Notes: generated by a model not told the origin, from the sequence alone. Counted from the first letter of the stretch, positions 25,616 through 35,171 are shown. The stretch is 64,000 nt of DNA from Cupriavidus oxalaticus (GCF_004768545.1 NZ_CP038636.1:434001-498000); one strand, 5' to 3'. Made by a program: numbers and translations.

Positions 25616-26112
25616 CATGGCTGGCCGCGATCGGCAGGGCATCGCTCGTTCCGGGAACGAACACGGAGACTTACTTTGCATCCCGCGCCACGGCGATTTT
25701 TAATGCCGCCCGGAATGCACATCGCATGCACGTGCATGACCGCCAGGGGACCTACGTGCCCCCGTTGTGGCAACGTACGCATAGCCGACGCGCTCGCCGC
25801 GATCTTGTACTCCCGGGAACGCCTAGCAGGTACCGGTGATGTTCTAGGAGGCAGAACCCTTGAAATTCCGGAGACCAGTCTGCCCTTGACTACCTAAGCG
25901 GTACCGCCATGATGGGGCTGCTACCTCCGATATCTACCGCCCTGGATGGTTCACCAATCTTTGGCACTGCAGCAGTATCTGCCCCGCCGCCTATAGTGAA
26001 ACTCTGGTAGAGGCCCGGCACCCGCATAGGTATGGGGCCTCCACAGTGGAGATTCCGCGGTGCGAGCTTGGTCGTGCCGCTTTCCAGCCGGTGTACTTCC
26101 TTGGAGGCTTCA
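25616..26112. other. Intergenic, no supported gene
   Basis: Only short shadow frames; no family motif. It contains the presumptive upstream region of phaZ, in which I see no convincing promoter. Confidence 0.35.
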
Positions 26113-27354
26113 ATGCTCTACCGGTTCATGGAGTATCAGCGTGCAATGTTCGCGCCATTCGCTGTGTGGGCAGCGAACGCGGCCAGCGCGTTTTCCGATC
26201 ATGAGAACCCGCTGTCGCAGATACCGGGCGCTCACATGTTTGCCACTGGTTACGAAATGCTGTCCCGTCTGGGACAAAGCGACGACAAGCCGGGGTTCGG
26301 TATCGCAGCCATTGAGCACAACGGCTGCGTCGTCCCGGTGGTGGAGCAAGTCGTCCTGGAACGGGCATTTTGCCGCCTATTGCGCTTCGCACCGGATCCG
26401 GTCGCTCTTGGCCCCGCCGCCTCCCATACAAGACCTGCTGTGCTGGTCTGTGCGCCGCTGGCAGGGCATCACGCCGTCATGCTCCGCGAGGTCGTCGAAA
26501 CCTTATTGGCAGAGCATATCGTCTATGTGACGGACTGGATCGATGCGCGCTGTGTGCCCGTGGTGGACGGGCCGTTTCACCTGGATGACTATGTCACCGA
26601 ACTGCAGGCTTTTATTCGTCAGATTGGCACGGAGGACCCGCTGCACGTGATTGCCATCTGCCAGGCTACCGTACCGGCCCTGGCAGCTGTTTCGCTGTTG
26701 GCCAGCGCGGACGAGCCGGCTCCCCGCAGCCTGATCCTAATGGGCGGGCCGATCGATGCGCGTCGCAGCCCTACCGCGGTGGGAAGGTTCGCCGCAGACC
26801 ACTCCCTCATGTGGTTCCAACGGAATTTGATCTATACCGTGCCCGGTCGCTATGCCGGTGCCGGTCGCAAGGTGTACCCGAACTTCCTGCAGCTTGCCGG
26901 TTTGATGGCGGCACAGCCAGGTTTGTTGGCGGCGTCGCATTGGGACTATTATTTGGAACGCGCCGCAGGTGACTACGAGCGTGCCGAAGCCCTCCGGCGC
27001 GTTTGCGATGGCTACCACGCGGTGCTCGACATGGCGGCAGAGTTCTACCTGGATACCATCCAGATCGTGTTCCAGGAATTCCGTCTGGCGCACGACAATT
27101 GGTTCGTGCAAGGACAGCTCGTGCGTCCGCAAGACATCCGAGCCACTAGGCTCTTGACCATAGAAGGCGAACACGACGCCATTTCCGGCTGCGGACAGAC
27201 GCACGCGGCGCATGCTCTGTGTCGCGGCATTGCGGCACGCGACAAGCGGCATATGACAGCGCGCCACTGCGGCCACTATGATCTATTCTCTGGCACCCGC
27301 TGGCGCTCAGAAATCTACCCTGGTATCCGCACGCTGACTCGACAGGATACCTAG
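26113..27354 (+). CDS. phaZ: Intracellular poly(3-hydroxybutyrate) depolymerase
   Basis: 413 residues from ATG 26113 (MLYRFMEYQRA), the family start; GGAGG precedes it. Counting from here, Cys183 (AICQATVPA), Asp355 (EGEHD) and His388 (CGHYD) coincide in number with the catalytic Cys-Asp-His triad I recall for C. necator PhaZa1, which both supports the start and the assignment. The enzyme breaks down native PHB granules in the cytoplasm to release 3-hydroxybutyrate units when carbon is short. No phasin or synthase gene is adjacent, as is common for phaZ paralogues in this genus. Confidence 0.92.
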   Translation: MLYRFMEYQRAMFAPFAVWAANAASAFSDHENPLSQIPGAHMFATGYEMLSRLGQSDDKPGFGIAAIEHNGCVVPVVEQVVLERAFCRLLRFAPDPVALGPAASHTRPAVLVCAPLAGHHAVMLREVVETLLAEHIVYVTDWIDARCVPVVDGPFHLDDYVTELQAFIRQIGTEDPLHVIAICQATVPALAAVSLLASADEPAPRSLILMGGPIDARRSPTAVGRFAADHSLMWFQRNLIYTVPGRYAGAGRKVYPNFLQLAGLMAAQPGLLAASHWDYYLERAAGDYERAEALRRVCDGYHAVLDMAAEFYLDTIQIVFQEFRLAHDNWFVQGQLVRPQDIRATRLLTIEGEHDAISGCGQTHAAHALCRGIAARDKRHMTARHCGHYDLFSGTRWRSEIYPGIRTLTRQDT

Positions 27355-27592
27355 CCACGATGCCCGCCGATCATGCAAACACCACAGTTGGCATCACCGG
27401 CACATTTGCAAGAATTCAGATGTCGGCCCGCACGATGACGGCCACCACTGGCCTACCGCTTCCTCAACGAGGCTAGTGCGTGCGGTATTCGGCGTTAGCA
27501 ATCCGTCGCGACAAACAGGTCACAACGCGATAGGGCTTTTCGATACTCACGCCTTCCCGGTGCTAATCGCACTGCATGCCGCACGCGCCACA

Positions 27593-27793
27593 TTACGCAA
27601 TGCGGCGTAGGGCTTCAAACATGGAAGTACCTTGACTGGTCAAGCGAGGATGGACATCATCGCCACCATGACCGTGCTCCATCGTCACCAGTTTGCGGAC
27701 CAGCAATCCGTCGAGCTGCTCTGGCTCAAGATCGTCGATGTCATGCGCGTCGCCAAGCAGTAGCAGCGCGGCGATTTCATGTGGACTGAGCAT
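27593..27793 (-). CDS. Small hypothetical protein
   Basis: 66 residues from ATG 27793 with GGAGC upstream. Acidic, Leu-rich (MLSPHEIAALLLL, DIDDLEPEQLDGLLVRKLV), with an HGHGGDD stretch that might hold a metal. The pattern resembles a short winged-helix fragment. No family named. Confidence 0.55.
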   Translation of the reverse strand: MLSPHEIAALLLLGDAHDIDDLEPEQLDGLLVRKLVTMEHGHGGDDVHPRLTSQGTSMFEALRRIA

Positions 27794-28146
27794 GTCAGGC
27801 TCCTTTGTCGGGCACGAAAAAAGGAACTACGACTGCTGGTCCGTGGATGGAGTTCCACGGAAGAGGGTAGGAAGACACTGCGAGTGGATTCGGTGCGAGG
27901 ACGCGCTGAGTATGCGCACAACCGAGCGTTTACCGTAATCGGTCTGCCCGGCGGAATCAAGCCCTTCGTGTGCTGCGATGCAGCGCAGCGTAGCCAAGGC
28001 ACATGGGTCGTTGAGGTCTCAGGCGTTTCCCGAGACCATGGCGAGCTGGATCACTGCTCCACGTAAGGAAGTGAATCAGCTCGCGCGAGAAGCTGAGCTT
28101 CAAACGGTGCAAGGTTGAGCCGCTTTGGCGAACGCTGCGCGCAACA
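27794..28146. other. Intergenic, no supported gene
   Basis: One plus-strand open frame (27779-28066) has no ribosome site or family content. Nothing else seen. Confidence 0.35.
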
Positions 28147-28737
28147 TCATTGCCGCCGTGCGCGTTCGATCTGGTAGACCAGTCGCTGTAAGAGGGTCTG
28201 CTGATGGAGTGTGAGCGAGACAAAGGCGCAGCCTAGCGTGTGCATCACACTTCGACCCTGCCACTGCAGGCCGCATCCCGCTACCTGCAGCGTGATATCT
28301 TGCAGGCGCTGCTGGCCAAGCTCGAGCTTGCAGCCTCTCAAGACCGTGCCGATCGGTAGCCGACGGATGTCGCTTTCGTTCGATCGCAGACCAAGGCCGG
28401 ATTGTGACACGTCCCCGATTTCCGGTCTCAACCGCTCACCGTTCTGAAGGCGCAGTTCGCAGATGAACGCCAAAGAGGCCGGCACAGTTGCACGAGGATG
28501 CCGCCGCCGTTCTTCGTAGCGGATTCGCCGCGGGAACGCCGCTGCCAACGCTTGCCTACCCTGAAAATAGACGACCTGCGGATCTTCGACGACGAAAGCA
28601 GTCGGCAGTCGTCGGCATAGCGCCTGGTATCCAGGATATGGGCATGCCAGAACGCATCGACGAGTTCGCTGGGCACTGCCGGCATTTCCCACGTTGAGAG
28701 CGGTAGGGGCATTCGAACTCGAACGGCTGACGGTCAT
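28147..28737 (-). CDS. PilZ-domain (cyclic-di-GMP-binding) protein, N-terminus doubtful
   Basis: The C-terminal 120 residues are a good PilZ domain: the basic motif in YEERRRHPRATVP, the D-x-S-x2-G motif in DVSQSGLGL, and a closing hydrophobic strand before a helix ending QIERARRQ. This resembles the flagellar brake YcgR, which slows the motor when c-di-GMP rises. Upstream of about 28620 the frame loses family character, and a different protein fragment appears in another frame, so the YcgR N-terminal domain is probably missing. The given start is only the first ATG in frame. Confidence 0.6.
   Translation of the reverse strand: MTVSRSSSNAPTALNVGNAGSAQRTRRCVLACPYPGYQALCRRLPTAFVVEDPQVVYFQGRQALAAAFPRRIRYEERRRHPRATVPASLAFICELRLQNGERLRPEIGDVSQSGLGLRSNESDIRRLPIGTVLRGCKLELGQQRLQDITLQVAGCGLQWQGRSVMHTLGCAFVSLTLHQQTLLQRLVYQIERARRQ
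28605..28712 (-). pseudogene. Fragment of a WHxHI-type glycine-rich-domain family protein
   Basis: In a frame different from the PilZ ORF the sequence reads VPSELVDAFWHAHILDTRRY, matching the signature I know from plant and bacterial glycine-rich domain-containing proteins. It is only about 35 residues long and is fused to the PilZ remnant, so it marks a recombination scar. Confidence 0.4.
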
Positions 28738-28829
28738 GCAAGGCCTTGTCCATTTTTTTCCCGCAGCACTGTACGATGGCTAGTCTCGATCGCCTGGAAC
28801 AGTGTGTCCGGGGTCGGCTTGTGGCCGCG

Positions 28830-29139
28830 CCAAGCCAGCAACGCCATTTCCCGCGAAAAGTGGGCATTCCCTTTGCCGAGGTCCCAAAAAGTCGCCGGCA
28901 TCGTAGACGCGGAACCTGACCCAGCGCAGGTTCTCGTTGCTGGCCAGGTCCTTCAGCAAATCAGCCACGCGAATGCCTGCACCGAGCGAGCCAACGTAAG
29001 CAGCGCGGCGGGCTTCCACGGAGTTCAGGTTCGGCACCTTGCGGTACACCGGCAAACGCAGGGCGATGCCCACATGGGGGATCTTGGCTTCGCTGAAAAT
29101 CAGCCGGCCGCTGCTCACTGATATCCCATTGCTTACCAC
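28830..29139 (-). pseudogene. CHASE-type sensor-domain relic
   Basis: The minus strand reads SGRLIFSEAKIPHVGIALRL, PVYRKVPNLNSVEARRAAYV and GSLGAGIRVADLLKDL, the usual core of a periplasmic CHASE sensor domain of kinases or cyclases. Membrane anchors and output domain are missing, so it is a fragment. Assignment is by pattern, with moderate certainty. Confidence 0.5.
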
Positions 29140-29461
29140 CCATCCGCCTCAGCCGGCCCTCGAAAGCCGGCGTCCGTAAGCGATGGACAAATCAGCTTTT
29201 AACGGGTTATGCCAGCACACCATAGCTTAATCGCCAATGGAGCAGGTTCACTTGAGAGCGGGTCGGCCGCCCCTTTGCCCCCTTTGCCACAACCAAGCGT
29301 ACCCATTTCTGCGTGCAGCGTAAGCATTCTCGATTCCGCCCCGACGTTTGTAGTTTGCATGCCAGCAGAAGCGGGGTTGCCGGCCCCTGATTTGGAGTTG
29401 CTCGGACGTCGCCGAGATCGTGGAGTACGCTACTTTATGCTGGGTATGAGGGAGACTGCCA
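29140..29461. other. Intergenic, no supported gene
   Basis: Two opposite shadow frames cross here; neither has a ribosome site or motif. The promoter of the NUDIX gene must be here. Confidence 0.35.
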
Positions 29462-29884
29462 ATGAGGCTCATTAAGCATTCTGCTGGATTGGTTGTGCTC
29501 CGACCTACGGTTGGTCAGTGGCTCTGCCTGGTCCTACGCGCATATCGAAATTGGGACATGCCCAAAGGCATACCAGAACCTAACGAAGAGCCATTATCGG
29601 CAGCGATGCGGGAAGCCAGGGAGGAAACCGGCTTGTCAACGCTTGAGCTTCGCTGGGGGAAGGACTATCGCGAAACAGAACCCTATACGAACGGCAAGAT
29701 AGCGCGCTTCTATCTGGCGGCGTCACCGAGCGGTGAGGTGCGCTTACCAATTAGTGCTGAACTAGGGCGTCCAGAGCACCACGAGTTCCGCTGGGTGACA
29801 TTTGCGGAGGCCCAGCAACTGCTGCCATCTCGGTTCGAGCCGATACTCGAATGGGCTCAGAGCATGGCCGGGCCGCCGAGCTAA
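29462..29884 (+). CDS. NUDIX hydrolase
   Basis: 140 residues from ATG 29462 with GGGAG upstream. The NUDIX box is complete and lies at about residues 38-60: G-x5-E-x7-REAREETGL. The protein should cleave a nucleoside diphosphate linked to another group using Mg2+. The short N-terminal strand (RLIKHSAGLVVLR) suggests the diadenosine-polyphosphate type, but the substrate is not determined. Confidence 0.9.
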   Translation: MRLIKHSAGLVVLRPTVGQWLCLVLRAYRNWDMPKGIPEPNEEPLSAAMREAREETGLSTLELRWGKDYRETEPYTNGKIARFYLAASPSGEVRLPISAELGRPEHHEFRWVTFAEAQQLLPSRFEPILEWAQSMAGPPS

Positions 29885-30202
29885 GGTCAGCGGATATCCT
29901 TCCCCCAATCGCAAAGTGGTGGAGGAATCGCCAGTGCTGCGATTGCACAGCCTATCGCAACACCAATGCTCATCTTATGCGGTGCACCGCTTCAAATTGA
30001 AGAAGTGCGTGCCAATGCGTGAGTCATTTGCTCTTGCACGGTGCCATCCGCGCGCCCTTCGCCGTGACCAGAGCGTGAATCTTAGGTTAGAATGCAAAGC
30101 TTGAAACGATTTCCCAGCGATTGGGGCTTAAGCGAAGGGAAATGCCCCAGCGAGAGCGGAAAGGCCTGATTTCCCCGACGTCAGGCAATATGTTTCTTTA
30201 CA
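29885..30202. other. Intergenic upstream of tRNA-Leu
   Basis: No gene supported. A plus-strand frame at 29802-30104 is a shadow. The tRNA promoter is not clear. Confidence 0.3.
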
Positions 30203-30287
30203 GCCGACGTGGTGAAATTGGTAGACACGCTATCTTGAGGGGGTAGTGGCGAAAGCTGTGCGAGTTCGAGTCTCGCCGTCGGCACCA
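30203..30287 (+). tRNA. tRNA-Leu (GAG)
   Basis: 85 nt including an encoded CCA. The acceptor arms GCCGACG and CGTCGGC pair perfectly. The anticodon loop TTGAGGG, closed by CTATC/GGTAG, gives GAG, which reads CUC and CUU Leu codons. A long class II variable arm (about TGGCGAAAGCTGT) and the T loop GTTCGAGTC are present. Confidence 0.95.
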
Positions 30288-30304
30288 AACAACTTAGAAG
30301 CAGG

Positions 30305-30925
30305 ATGCAGACGGTCGCGGTTCTTGATTTTGAAACGACGGGATTGTCGCCAAGTCTCGGTGACCGAGCCACGGAAATTGCTGTCATCTTGCTGCGTGAC
30401 GGCGAGATTATCGACCGTTATCAAAGCTTGATGAACGCTGGAAGGCGTATCCCCTCGCAGGTTGTAAGCCTGACCGGAATCACCAATGACATGATCGCAG
30501 ATGCGCCTGCCGCATCGAAGGTCATGAGTGAAGCGGCCAGGTTTGTCGGCAGACATCCGGTGGTAGCCCACAATGCCGGATTTGACCGAAGGTTTTGGCA
30601 AGCCGAGCTTGGGCTCCTGGACATCGCGGCCAATCAGCACTTCGCGTGCACGATGCTCACCTCCAGACGTATCTACCCACACGCTCAGAATCACAGGTTA
30701 TCAACACTCGTCGATTTGCTCCATTTGCCCAAGACCGGGCGCGCGCACAGAGCGATGGCCGACGCTGAAATGACCTGCCATCTGTGGCATCGACTGCGAC
30801 TCGATATCGCTCGGACGTACGGAGTCAGGCAGGTCGATTACGCGCTCATCGCCCGTGTTCAGGCCACCAACCGCGCCAAGGTTCCGATGTTCCTTCGTTC
30901 GCTAGCCGAATCGGACGCTGATTAG
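30305..30925 (+). CDS. DnaQ-like 3'-5' exonuclease
   Basis: 206 residues, starting 18 bp after the tRNA. The DEDDh exonuclease motifs are visible: DFETTG (Asp8, Glu10) as ExoI, a middle Asp in HNAGFDRRF as ExoII, and HRAMADAE as ExoIII. It resembles the DNA polymerase III epsilon proofreading domain, standing alone. It may trim DNA or RNA; it lacks the epsilon C-terminal alpha-binding segment. Confidence 0.9.
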   Translation: MQTVAVLDFETTGLSPSLGDRATEIAVILLRDGEIIDRYQSLMNAGRRIPSQVVSLTGITNDMIADAPAASKVMSEAARFVGRHPVVAHNAGFDRRFWQAELGLLDIAANQHFACTMLTSRRIYPHAQNHRLSTLVDLLHLPKTGRAHRAMADAEMTCHLWHRLRLDIARTYGVRQVDYALIARVQATNRAKVPMFLRSLAESDAD

Positions 30926-30964
30926 CATGCACCGAGCTAAGGGTAATTTTCCGGTCGGACACCA

Positions 30965-31290
30965 TTAACTCTCGGGTTTGCTGCTGGATTCTCGGCGCTC
31001 CTCAGCATATTCTTGGCAGTCCTCAACAATGGTTTGGGAGTCGCGGGTGCAGTCGTTGGGATCGGAGATATCGGTTTCCGCCGCCCAGTAGTAGCCAGCT
31101 TCATGCCCTGAGCAGGATATGCAGCGGGAGCCCAAGGAACACTCATTGTCGGCCGCGCCCTGCGTCGGGCGGGGCACCTGAGTATCAAATCGGCGTTTCA
31201 TTTCATCGATGCTCACGCCTTGGTCGGCCGCAATGGCTGGCAAGAACTGGTCCCGGTATATTTTCCGACCGGCAGCATGACGCTATGCTG
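30965..31290 (-). CDS. Hypothetical Cys-containing protein, start unclear
   Basis: The frame looks coding from just after a TAG near 31293: GRKIYRDQFLPAIAADQGVS, then a body with five Cys (CSLGSRC, CSGHE, DCTRD, DCQEY) and an acidic, Glu/Arg-rich tail. No start codon with a ribosome site is seen before ATG 31201, so it may be a 5'-truncated gene. The Cys spacing could hold a metal or disulphides. No family recognised. Confidence 0.4.
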
Positions 31291-31338
31291 CGTGGGCATG
31301 AGAAGCAACAGACCTCGCGATGCAGCGGAATACCATCG

Positions 31339-31626
31339 CTAGGGCGCCTCTCTAAAGCCCTTGACAAGCTTGTGCAAGCGCTCGTCGTCCTCCGATGTCC
31401 GTTGACCGACAGTAAGCTTCCACCAGGCTAAGTAGACGCCGTAGGCGAGCCAAGCATCCCTAATACTGTTTCCGCAATTGCATTCAGACTGACTAAGGAT
31501 AAGGCGAATCGATTTTTCGGTTGTTGTCGTAAATTCATCGTAACACTTGTGAGAATTCGAACTCGGATTGATTGATCTCGCTGACTCGACAAGCATAACC
31601 GCAGCGTAAAGGGGGTTATTTAGCAT
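31339..31626 (-). CDS. Hypothetical protein
   Basis: 95 residues from ATG 31626. Lower GC than its surroundings. A helical protein with a SECNCG pair in the middle and AWLAYGVYLAWWKL, a Trp-rich amphipathic stretch. No clear ribosome site. It may be an accessory gene brought in by transfer; no family recognised. Confidence 0.4.
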   Translation of the reverse strand: MLNNPLYAAVMLVESARSINPSSNSHKCYDEFTTTTEKSIRLILSQSECNCGNSIRDAWLAYGVYLAWWKLTVGQRTSEDDERLHKLVKGFREAP

Positions 31627-32581
31627 AAACGTTAATTAGGTCGACAAGTTCTGGTGTGGGTCAGCTGACCAAGGCAGTGTTGGGGTAGTGCCCTGGCTCT
31701 ATAGTTGCCAGCCTGCTCACTGCGGTCCGATGCGACCACCCTGTGCTCGCGCCCTACATAGTGCGAGGTCGGTGGACGCTCACTGCGCCCCGCCGCTCCC
31801 AGTTACTCATGGCGCCCCAGATTCAATTGCGGTGATCTTCACTGCAAGCGTAGTTCGCCATGACGCGGCAGCACATCAGGCGAACAGGCTAGTGCAGCGG
31901 CGCACGGGTTGATGCAGAGCCGAAACGCCACGCTCAAACAAGACGCACACTTGACGGTGGTAGCTTGCAATTTTTCAAAATAACCCTCGGAGCGCTCGCG
32001 GGGAGAGAACGATGCCAGCCGTTTTCTATTTCAATTCTGTAACGGCGACGGCGACGCAGGCGAATGGGGCCTGTGCATCGAGCCCAAATAGCACGCATCA
32101 TTTTGAGGGATAAGGTCTGCGGTATGGGAACAAGCATTACGGCTACGCTTTGCTCGATACGTATGCCCACAATTCGCAGCTCAAATCCTCACCAGTCTAT
32201 ACGCTCGCCTTTTTGGCAGTTATTTATCTCGGTGTAGCTGGCGGTGTCCAACGCCTGGTCTGCAATGCACCGAAGATTGTGAAGCGCCGGAGTTCAAAGC
32301 CTATCGCCCTGATTGCGCGGATCACCCGTCACAGGTTCGCTGCGTTTCAGGTCTGAATCAACCTGTGCATCAACAATGCAGTCCGTCATTAGACCGATAG
32401 TCTTTTTCATCGGTGAGTACAGAATCTCAGCACCAGCCAAGGATCGAAGCACTTACTTCGTAAATCAGTGACTCTGGTTCGGGATTGAAGATTGAAGCTC
32501 CGCACATGGCTGCAAGGCTTATCTCCGGCCTGTCCGCCCGTGGTCCCGGTTCCTGGAAGCTTCCCTAACTCGGAGTCTTAA
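31627..32581. other. Long intergenic stretch without supported genes
   Basis: Short frames only, none with a family motif or ribosome site. Base composition varies, which fits remnants of mobile or decayed DNA, but I cannot name any. Confidence 0.35.
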
Positions 32582-32776
32582 ATGCAACTTTTCTCGAAAG
32601 TCCTGCACCGCAACGATACCGAACGGCGCAGCTTGAGTCAGGCTGCCCAGGGCCAGCAATGGAAGATCGCTTACGACCTTGACGGCCAGTCGATCCTCGG
32701 GGCGTTGTTCTTCGGCATTTTGTGCGCGATGCCGACCGCGTTGGGTGGCCTTCTCCTGGTCCTGATCCGGCTGTAA
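32582..32776 (+). CDS. Small single-pass membrane protein
   Basis: 64 residues from ATG 32582, with GGAG nine bases upstream. About 35 polar residues precede one hydrophobic helix (LGALFFGILCAMPTALGGLL). It would sit in the inner membrane with its N-terminus in the cytoplasm. No family recognised. Confidence 0.45.
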   Translation: MQLFSKVLHRNDTERRSLSQAAQGQQWKIAYDLDGQSILGALFFGILCAMPTALGGLLLVLIRL

Positions 32777-33081
32777 GCCCCCCACTGACTGGCCCCGTTC
32801 TAGCGTGAGCGGGCTATTGTGCTGACGTGTCTTCGGGGGGCGTTGGCTGGAACCAAATCTTACCTTGCCGCTGGCAGCGCAGTTGGCCATCGACGCAGAG
32901 TCCGCTTGCAGACTCCCGGACAAGATTGGGGTGGCTGCCATTGTCGCTGCCCACCAACCGCATACCTTCGGCGGGATCAGCGTCCAGCGCGTCTAGGCGA
33001 ATGTTAGCCGTTTCGTTCAAGCTGCCCGTCATCGGTGGCCGGCACACTGGCGTCTCGTTTCCAACAGAAAGGAGCTCTGCC

Positions 33082-33201
33082 ATGACTACCACTACCCAAT
33101 CCCAATGCGATTGCGCTGCTTGCCCTGGCGCCGGCTGCGCCTGCGGTTGCCAGGCAACTGCTGAACGGAATCCGTGCGCCTGCGGAGCCGGATGCAACTG
33201 A
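33082..33201 (+). CDS. Cys-rich metallothionein-like protein (ends at an in-frame TGA)
   Basis: 39 residues from ATG 33082 with AAAGGAG seven bases upstream. It contains nine Cys in CxC and CxxC groups (QCDCAACPG, CACGCQ, PCACGAGC), a plan fit for binding Cu, Zn, Cd or similar metals in the cytoplasm. The frame continues past TGA (33199-33201) for 23 more codons with four further Cys in two CxC pairs before TAA at 33273. A decayed Nramp metal transporter gene lies just downstream. It was too short to be picked up as a long ORF. Confidence 0.7.
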   Translation: MTTTTQSQCDCAACPGAGCACGCQATAERNPCACGAGCN

Positions 33202-33273
33202 GCGCCGCAATGCCAGTGCAGAACTGGATGTGCCTGTGGCGCCGCAAAGCCAGCGCCGGAAACGCGTACGTAA
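33202..33273 (+). other. Cys-rich read-through extension of the metallothionein-like gene
   Basis: In frame after the TGA: A-P-Q-C-Q-C-R-T-G-C-A-C-G then a Pro/Ala tail and TAA. The CxC spacing continues the pattern of the preceding 39 residues, so the stop probably arose inside a longer protein, or is read through. Confidence 0.55.
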
Positions 33274-33349
33274 CGTTGCCGAGGGCGCGGCGTCTTTATT
33301 CGCCCGCCTGTTCCCGGTCGCCGTATAGGGGCGCCAGCGGATTGTGCCC

Positions 33350-33666
33350 ATGCGCCCGCAACTCGTGGCCGCGCCATCCGGCTATACCTGGCGCGACTTC
33401 GCTCGCTTTCCCGGCCCGGGCTACCTCGCTGCGGTCGGGTATATGGACCCAGGCAACTGGGCGACTGACCGCGCCGCTGGCCCCGTCCACGGCTACCGCT
33501 TGCTGTGGGTGGTGGGGACGGCCAGGGCAATGCTGATGCAGGTCATGGCAAGCCGGCTCTGCCTGATAAGCGGCAAGAACCTGGCGCAGGCGTCCTGAAG
33601 AAGCGCGGCTTCAGGCGACTGGAGATTTTCGTGATCAGCATGGTGGCGCCGGTGTCGGCGCGCTAG
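33350..33666 (+). pseudogene. Nramp (MntH-like) metal transporter relic
   Basis: The first 80 codons read a good Nramp N-terminus: FPGPGYLAAVGYMDPGNWAT carries the D-P-G-N metal-binding motif of helix 1. After ASRLCLISGKNLAQA comes a TGA (33596-33598); in frame beyond it, KKRGFRRLEIFVISMVAP matches a later part of helix 4-5 of the same family. So a deletion and a stop have removed most of the transporter. Confidence 0.75.
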
Positions 33667-34177
33667 CGTTGACACATGCCAAGGCCGCCGGAGCCCGGCA
33701 CGCGATCCACAACCAAGTCAACCCTGCTGCGCAGCGGGTGCTTGAAATCACAGGGGGCGCGGGCCGGCGATCGCCTATTCAATTACCCGCGGGCCAAGGT
33801 CATAGACAAGGAAGAACTTGAGCGTAATTGACTGAAGAGCGTTGTTGGTACTCCGGTTGCGCTGGACAGATCGTGCAAGCGAATGCACCGTTGAGAACGG
33901 AAAGGTAGTTGACAATGTGGTGTTGGACTTTCCATTACAGAACTAGCGGCCGCGAGCAAAACACAACACGATGTTAGTCCGGCCAGCAGCAGCCGATTAG
34001 TTTCGGATGCTTCGATGTTGCTCCATCAGCTTGTCGAGCCACTATGCGCTATGCCGCGTCGCGGATTCCTGTGATCTGGTCTGACTCGCACCTCGACGCA
34101 ATGCGTACATCGTTTTCTATTGTGTACACGACTTGTGCGGTTATACTCCGCACTCCACAACACTATGAATAACCAAC
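33667..34177. other. Intergenic, decayed sequence
   Basis: Short broken frames, none assigned. The stretch before 34178 has TTATAC (34140-34145), a possible -10 for the histone-like gene. Confidence 0.3.
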
Positions 34178-34645
34178 ATGGTCGCAGCAAATAAAACAAC
34201 GACTCGGGTGAATGCAGTTGCCAAGAGCAAGCCTGCCGCAAAGAAGGTAGCCGTTCCGACGAAGAAGGCCAGCGTGCTTGCGCGCGAGGCGCAGGCCGCC
34301 AAGAAGCGTCTGCTGAAGCTGCGCGCCGACACCAAGAAGGCGATCGAGGCAGCAAAGCGTGACGTCGCCAAGGCTACGGAAGCCGCAAAGGCTGCAGCTC
34401 GCTTTGAAAAGCAGGCTGCAAAGGACAAAGCGGCTGCAAAGAAGGCTAAGGCCGCCGGCGCAAAGAAGGCAACGGCTGGCAAGGTGGCTGCGAAGAAGCC
34501 CGCTGCAAAAAAAGCGGTTGCCGGCAATAAGGTTGCGGCGAAGCAGGCGGCCCCGAAAACGGCTGCAGTGAAAGCCGTGACGAAAAAGCGGGCCCCGGCA
34601 AAGAGGGCTGTTGCACCGGCGGCCTCGCCCGCAGCTGCGGCCTGA
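34178..34645 (+). CDS. Lys/Ala-rich histone H1-like DNA-binding protein
   Basis: 155 residues, dominated by Ala, Lys and Val. The first third is a charged helix (LAREAQAAKKRLLKLRADTK, then KKAIEAAKRDVAKATEAAK); the rest is a tail of AAKK/PAKK-type repeats like eukaryotic histone H1 and the AlgP/HctB family. It probably compacts or bridges DNA. Two H-NS-type genes follow within 2.2 kb, making this a nucleoid-protein cluster. Confidence 0.82.
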   Translation: MVAANKTTTRVNAVAKSKPAAKKVAVPTKKASVLAREAQAAKKRLLKLRADTKKAIEAAKRDVAKATEAAKAAARFEKQAAKDKAAAKKAKAAGAKKATAGKVAAKKPAAKKAVAGNKVAAKQAAPKTAAVKAVTKKRAPAKRAVAPAASPAAAA

Positions 34646-34786
34646 TTTAGACCTCGGCTGGTACGCGATGTTGCCAACCAGCCGATTGGCCGAAGATGTG
34701 GGGCGCATCTTAGCGCTGCGCTCTGCATCGACGGAAAAGCAAATGCTGCGCATAGCGCTGACAGCTGATCCGTTTTTGGTTTTACT

Positions 34787-34865
<79 letters not shown>

Positions 34866-35111
34866 AGGCATACTTGGCCTTGATCTGGTCAGATCTCTGC
34901 CCAATACTACCTGGCTCTGTCTGGCGCCGCCCCCTTCAGAAGGACACGTAACGCCGCTTTGCAGCAATGCTCGCAGTCCGCATATAACAGCCATTGTCGC
35001 AGTGGCAGTATCCCAAAGGACGATTCCTTCCCATTTCTGGACAACTTGGGGGCCTGGGCAACATCGCTCAATCCGTCCATTCTCCAATCTGGCGGCTATC
35101 TGGAAGAAATC

Positions 35112-35140
35112 TTGCGGACCGCCCTGGAAATGCGTATAAG
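35112..35140 (+). promoter_or_regulatory. Sigma-70 promoter of the first H-NS gene
   Basis: TTGCGG (35112-35117) and TATAAG (35135-35140) separated by 17 bp. The same pair with the same spacing stands before the second H-NS gene. Confidence 0.65.
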
Positions 35141-35171
35141 TCAATCGTGATAGGAAAATATTGGAGACAGG

